Program-made: the position numbers and the translations under genes | Source: Lewinellaceae bacterium | Lineage (GTDB): Bacteria > Bacteroidota > Bacteroidia > Chitinophagales > Saprospiraceae | Direction of reading: 5' to 3' | DNA: 64,000 bases | Assembly (NCBI GenBank): GCA_020636025.1 | Contig: JACJYQ010000004.1 | Coordinates: forward strand, 1 to 64,000 | The notes under the pieces: model-generated | Seen by the model: only the letters and a program-made list of their open reading frames with translations | The model's database searches: none | What the model was told of the DNA's origin: nothing | Shown here: in pieces, positions 61,823 to 64,000 of the stretch | Layout: every line of letters begins with the position of its first letter | Numbering within the stretch: the first letter of the stretch is position 1

Positions 61823-62962
61823 TTGGAGCAGAAGTTTGATTTTGTAGTAATTGGCGGAGGCATTTTTGGATGCTATGCGGCCCTTTACCTCGCCGGAAAG
61901 GGAGCGCACGTTGCCCTGATTGAGAAAGAAGACCGGCTGTTTCAAAAGGCATCATTGGTAAACCAGGCCCGGCTCCATGGCGGTTACCATTATCCGAGAA
62001 GCATCGCAACTGCTGCCATGAGTGATGCGCATAAAACGCGGTTTACAGAAGAGCACCGTGACTTTGTAAACTCCAGCTTCGAGAAATATTATGCCATCGA
62101 CCGCTTTGGATCTTTTACAGATCCAAATCAATTCGAGCGATTTTGCTCTTACCTAAAAATCCCCTGTGATCGCATCAGCGAGCATGCACTTTTTAATTTT
62201 TCGCGTCTTGAAGCACTGTACAAGACCACAGAACATTCCTTTGATCCGGTTTTACTGGGGAACTATTACAGAGAAAAAATAGAAAAGGAAAAGAGCATTC
62301 GTTTGTTTACACAAACAGTTGTGACAACAACTGCGAAGATTGGCAACCTGTGGCAAATTGAACTCGAGAAACACGATTCAACAAAAAGCCCAAAACTGAC
62401 CTTTTCAACGCCAGCCGTTATTAACGCCACCTATGCGGCTACCAATGCGGTTAACGGCCTGTTTTCACTCGGCACACTCGAACTCAGTCATGAAATTTCT
62501 GAAATTGCATTTTTGGGCTCCAAGGTTTTTGCTAACAAAGGACTCACAGTGATGGATGGCCCTTTTGGCTCCATCATGCCCTATGGTTTAAGCGGCCTCC
62601 TATCCCTTTCTTCTGTAGCTTACACGCACCACAAAATTTCATTGGAGGATATGCCGACATTTGACTGTCAGGTTGCTGATGATCCAAATTGTCGACCTGC
62701 AGCTCCAGGAATTTGCACCGAGTGCGCCCGAAGACCGGAAACCAATTCCAGAAAAATGCTGGCGCAAATGGAACAGTATTTTTCCACCGAAGTAGATTTT
62801 CAGTATTTATTTTCCTATTACACCATAAAATCCAAACTCCGGGCAAGCCATATCGACGACGGCAGGCCTACAGAAATAGTAAAACTAAGTGAGTCACCAC
62901 AGTTTTATTGTCTGTTCGCAGGTAAGATCAATTCGATATACGAAATCGAACAGGTAGCCTGA
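61823..62962 (+). CDS. FAD-dependent oxidoreductase (DAO family)
   Basis: The 380-residue protein has an N-terminal Rossmann motif FDFVVIGGGIFGCYAALYLA (GxGxxG), the ribose-binding acidic ALIEKEDRLF, and NQARLHGGYHYPRS as in DAO-family enzymes. The C-terminal region includes CQVADDPNCRPAAPGICTEC, an unusual four-Cys cluster that might bind metal. No ATG precedes the Rossmann motif in frame. I chose the TTG at 61823 because it stands 8 nt after AGGAAA-like sequence and only three residues before the fold; the frame upstream runs through the terminator hairpin. Substrate unknown. Confidence 0.75.
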   Translation: MEQKFDFVVIGGGIFGCYAALYLAGKGAHVALIEKEDRLFQKASLVNQARLHGGYHYPRSIATAAMSDAHKTRFTEEHRDFVNSSFEKYYAIDRFGSFTDPNQFERFCSYLKIPCDRISEHALFNFSRLEALYKTTEHSFDPVLLGNYYREKIEKEKSIRLFTQTVVTTTAKIGNLWQIELEKHDSTKSPKLTFSTPAVINATYAATNAVNGLFSLGTLELSHEISEIAFLGSKVFANKGLTVMDGPFGSIMPYGLSGLLSLSSVAYTHHKISLEDMPTFDCQVADDPNCRPAAPGICTECARRPETNSRKMLAQMEQYFSTEVDFQYLFSYYTIKSKLRASHIDDGRPTEIVKLSESPQFYCLFAGKINSIYEIEQVA

Positions 62963-62976
62963 TTCCCAACATGAAC

Positions 62977-63336
62977 CTATTCCTGATTCGGGGGAACAAT
63001 CTCTGTTTTTTGGCCAAAGTAATGGGCAAATTTTGCCATTTCTTCAGCAAGCTCCTTGTTTTGGGTAGCTTTTAAATATGTTTGACTAAGAGATCTCAAA
63101 GTCTGGTACATGAATCTGTCCATCTCCTGAACCTGCATTTCACGGGTCCAAAGATCTATGCGAAGTGTATCGCGTTTATCCTTATCAAACAAGGCAACTG
63201 CAAGAGCCTTGCATTCTTCCATAGCTCCATTATTGCGGTCACTGGCGCCCCACTCTATCCGGACTGGTACCTGTTCAGCATTTAAGCCAACTCGCAGCGT
63301 GATATCACTGCTTTTCACAACTTCATTGTTATCCAT
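62977..63336 (-). CDS. gldC: Gliding motility protein GldC
   Basis: The 119-residue soluble protein carries the GldC pattern: SDITLRVGLNAEQVPVRIEW, ASDRN, a KALAVALFDKDKRDTLRIDL stretch, then WTREMQVQEMDRFMYQTL and AKFAHYFGQKTEI. GldC is widespread in Bacteroidota and accessory to gliding in Flavobacterium. It is also found in non-gliding members, so motility is not proven. A TACCTTTA near-match box (63364-63371, minus strand) lies upstream. Confidence 0.85.
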   Translation of the reverse strand: MDNNEVVKSSDITLRVGLNAEQVPVRIEWGASDRNNGAMEECKALAVALFDKDKRDTLRIDLWTREMQVQEMDRFMYQTLRSLSQTYLKATQNKELAEEMAKFAHYFGQKTEIVPPNQE

Positions 63337-63382
63337 CGCAAAAAATTGTTTTAAAAAGTCTGGTAAAGGTACAGTCTCCTGC

Positions 63383-63390
63383 TACTTTTG
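63383..63390 (+). promoter_or_regulatory. -7 box directly before the last gene
   Basis: TACTTTTG, a full TAnnTTTG match, ends 6 nt before the ATG at 63397, so transcription would begin at or next to the start codon (leaderless mRNA) if used. Confidence 0.4.
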
Positions 63391-63396
63391 TCATGC

Positions 63397-64000
63397 ATGA
63401 CGATTCATTTTGGTAATGATTTTGATAATGCTCCACTTCAAACGGGAGATATTTCGGGTCTCGGATACATGTATGCCGGGCCTGAAAAACTGTTGACCTG
63501 GTTAGAATCTCAGTTGGGACTCTCGGGAAATCCCAATAATATAGATTATCTCCGGGTAGAACTGTACAGACAATCAATTGCTCAAATAGAGAATGCCTTT
63601 TACCGCAACTCTTATCAGGCAGATCGCTTCGCTACGGCCGCCTATCTACTCTCATGGCGCGATGAGCTACTGTTAGGAGGCTGGGATTTTGAAACAACAA
63701 AAGACTGTCCGATCAGGCTCACCACCCTGGCTCAAATTGAAACAATTTTCAGGAAGAAAATCCATGCCCCTGAGAATCTGACACTTGGCTTTGCAGATAG
63801 ATTTCAAAGGGTTTTGGAAAAACTTGGCACTTCTGACATTCTCCTGGAAAAGGTCATCTTATATGAACCCGAGAATTACCAGGAACCTGTCATTATGCGA
63901 TTTTTGAGCACTATCAGGTTAGAAATTGGACAATTGGCCATTGAAGAAGTTGGATCATCCCAACAAACGCAGAGTCTTCCTGAAACAATTGTCTTAAGAA
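63397..64000 (+). CDS. N-terminal part of a probable AddB-type helicase-nuclease protein
   Basis: A frame from the ATG at 63397 stays open to the window end (201 codons). It reads MTIHFGNDFDNAPLQTG, then GLGYMYAGPEKLLTWLESQL, YLRVELYRQSIAQIEN, FATAAYLLSWRDELLLGGWD and LTLGFADRFQRVLEKLG. The pattern RFATAAxLLxxRDELLLxGWD is one I associate with large PD-(D/E)XK nuclease/UvrD-like (AddB-type) recombination proteins of Bacteroidota. The nuclease motifs would lie outside the window, so the call is tentative. An ATG four bases upstream (63393) stops after seven codons. The gene is cut by the window edge. Confidence 0.5.
   Translation, partial: MTIHFGNDFDNAPLQTGDISGLGYMYAGPEKLLTWLESQLGLSGNPNNIDYLRVELYRQSIAQIENAFYRNSYQADRFATAAYLLSWRDELLLGGWDFETTKDCPIRLTTLAQIETIFRKKIHAPENLTLGFADRFQRVLEKLGTSDILLEKVILYEPENYQEPVIMRFLSTIRLEIGQLAIEEVGSSQQTQSLPETIVLR

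Overview
The window looks like a chromosomal segment of a Bacteroidota bacterium, most probably from the Saprospiria/Chitinophagia side of the phylum. The evidence is a set of secreted proteins with type IX secretion system (T9SS) C-terminal sorting domains, a gliding-motility-type giant surface protein, a GldC homologue, a gingipain-like sortase of the PorU2 type, a head-GIN (DUF2807) protein, a futalosine-pathway enzyme, A-rich start regions with little Shine-Dalgarno signal, and several boxes matching the Bacteroidota promoter element TAnnTTTG. I see no rRNA, tRNA, intact insertion sequence, prophage or CRISPR array.

Layout. 1-3230: a tandem array of secreted seven-repeat (propeller-like) proteins whose signal-peptide and sorting-domain ends are nearly identical in DNA. 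3231-5236: three small lipoproteins and a signal-peptide remnant. 5237-8649 (minus): acyl-CoA carboxylase beta subunit, acetyltransferase, small membrane protein and FolP in one run. 8650-11437: a methyltransferase, a cluster of perfect hairpins, and NAD synthase. 11560-15474: a T9SS-secreted M1 peptidase, a DEDDh exonuclease and a glycosyltransferase. 15687-21269: a HerA-like ATPase, then UbiA-type prenyltransferase, Maf and GT4 glycosyltransferase as an operon, converging on an alpha/alpha-toroid protein. 21375-24525 (minus): YceI, porin, YceI and a 4-TM protein. 24712-31379: a PorU2-like C25 sortase and a TPR protein whose apparent protease site is degenerate. 31376-33306: futalosine hydrolase, PAP2 phosphatase and YggS. 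33457-40842: a 2,461-residue gliding-motility-associated surface protein. 40857-48983: TrmH, GT2, an acyltransferase, a T9SS protein, two SGNH hydrolases and a CCA-adding enzyme. 49027-52802: YidD, head-GIN protein and TopA. 52806-58538: two START proteins, a T9SS lysyl oxidase, a YCII lipoprotein and NamZ. 58621-64000: exonuclease/GIY-YIG fusion, TsaD, bactofilin, FAD oxidoreductase, GldC and the start of a probable helicase-nuclease subunit.

Most genes are housekeeping or envelope functions; the thread that joins them is export through T9SS. At least seven encoded proteins carry T9SS-type C-termini and one gene encodes a likely sortase for them.

Two things stand out. First, three co-directional gene junctions (17238-17496, 49282-49469, 6065-6102) are filled, from the stop codon of one gene to the start codon of the next, by arrays with a period of about 8 nt. 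At the first two the arrays lie in opposing orientation; the first contains a perfect 38-bp inverted repeat that ends 3 nt before a start codon. Second, the gene at 54303-56705 encodes a secreted lysyl oxidase that keeps the copper-ligand histidines and both residues expected to form the LTQ cofactor.
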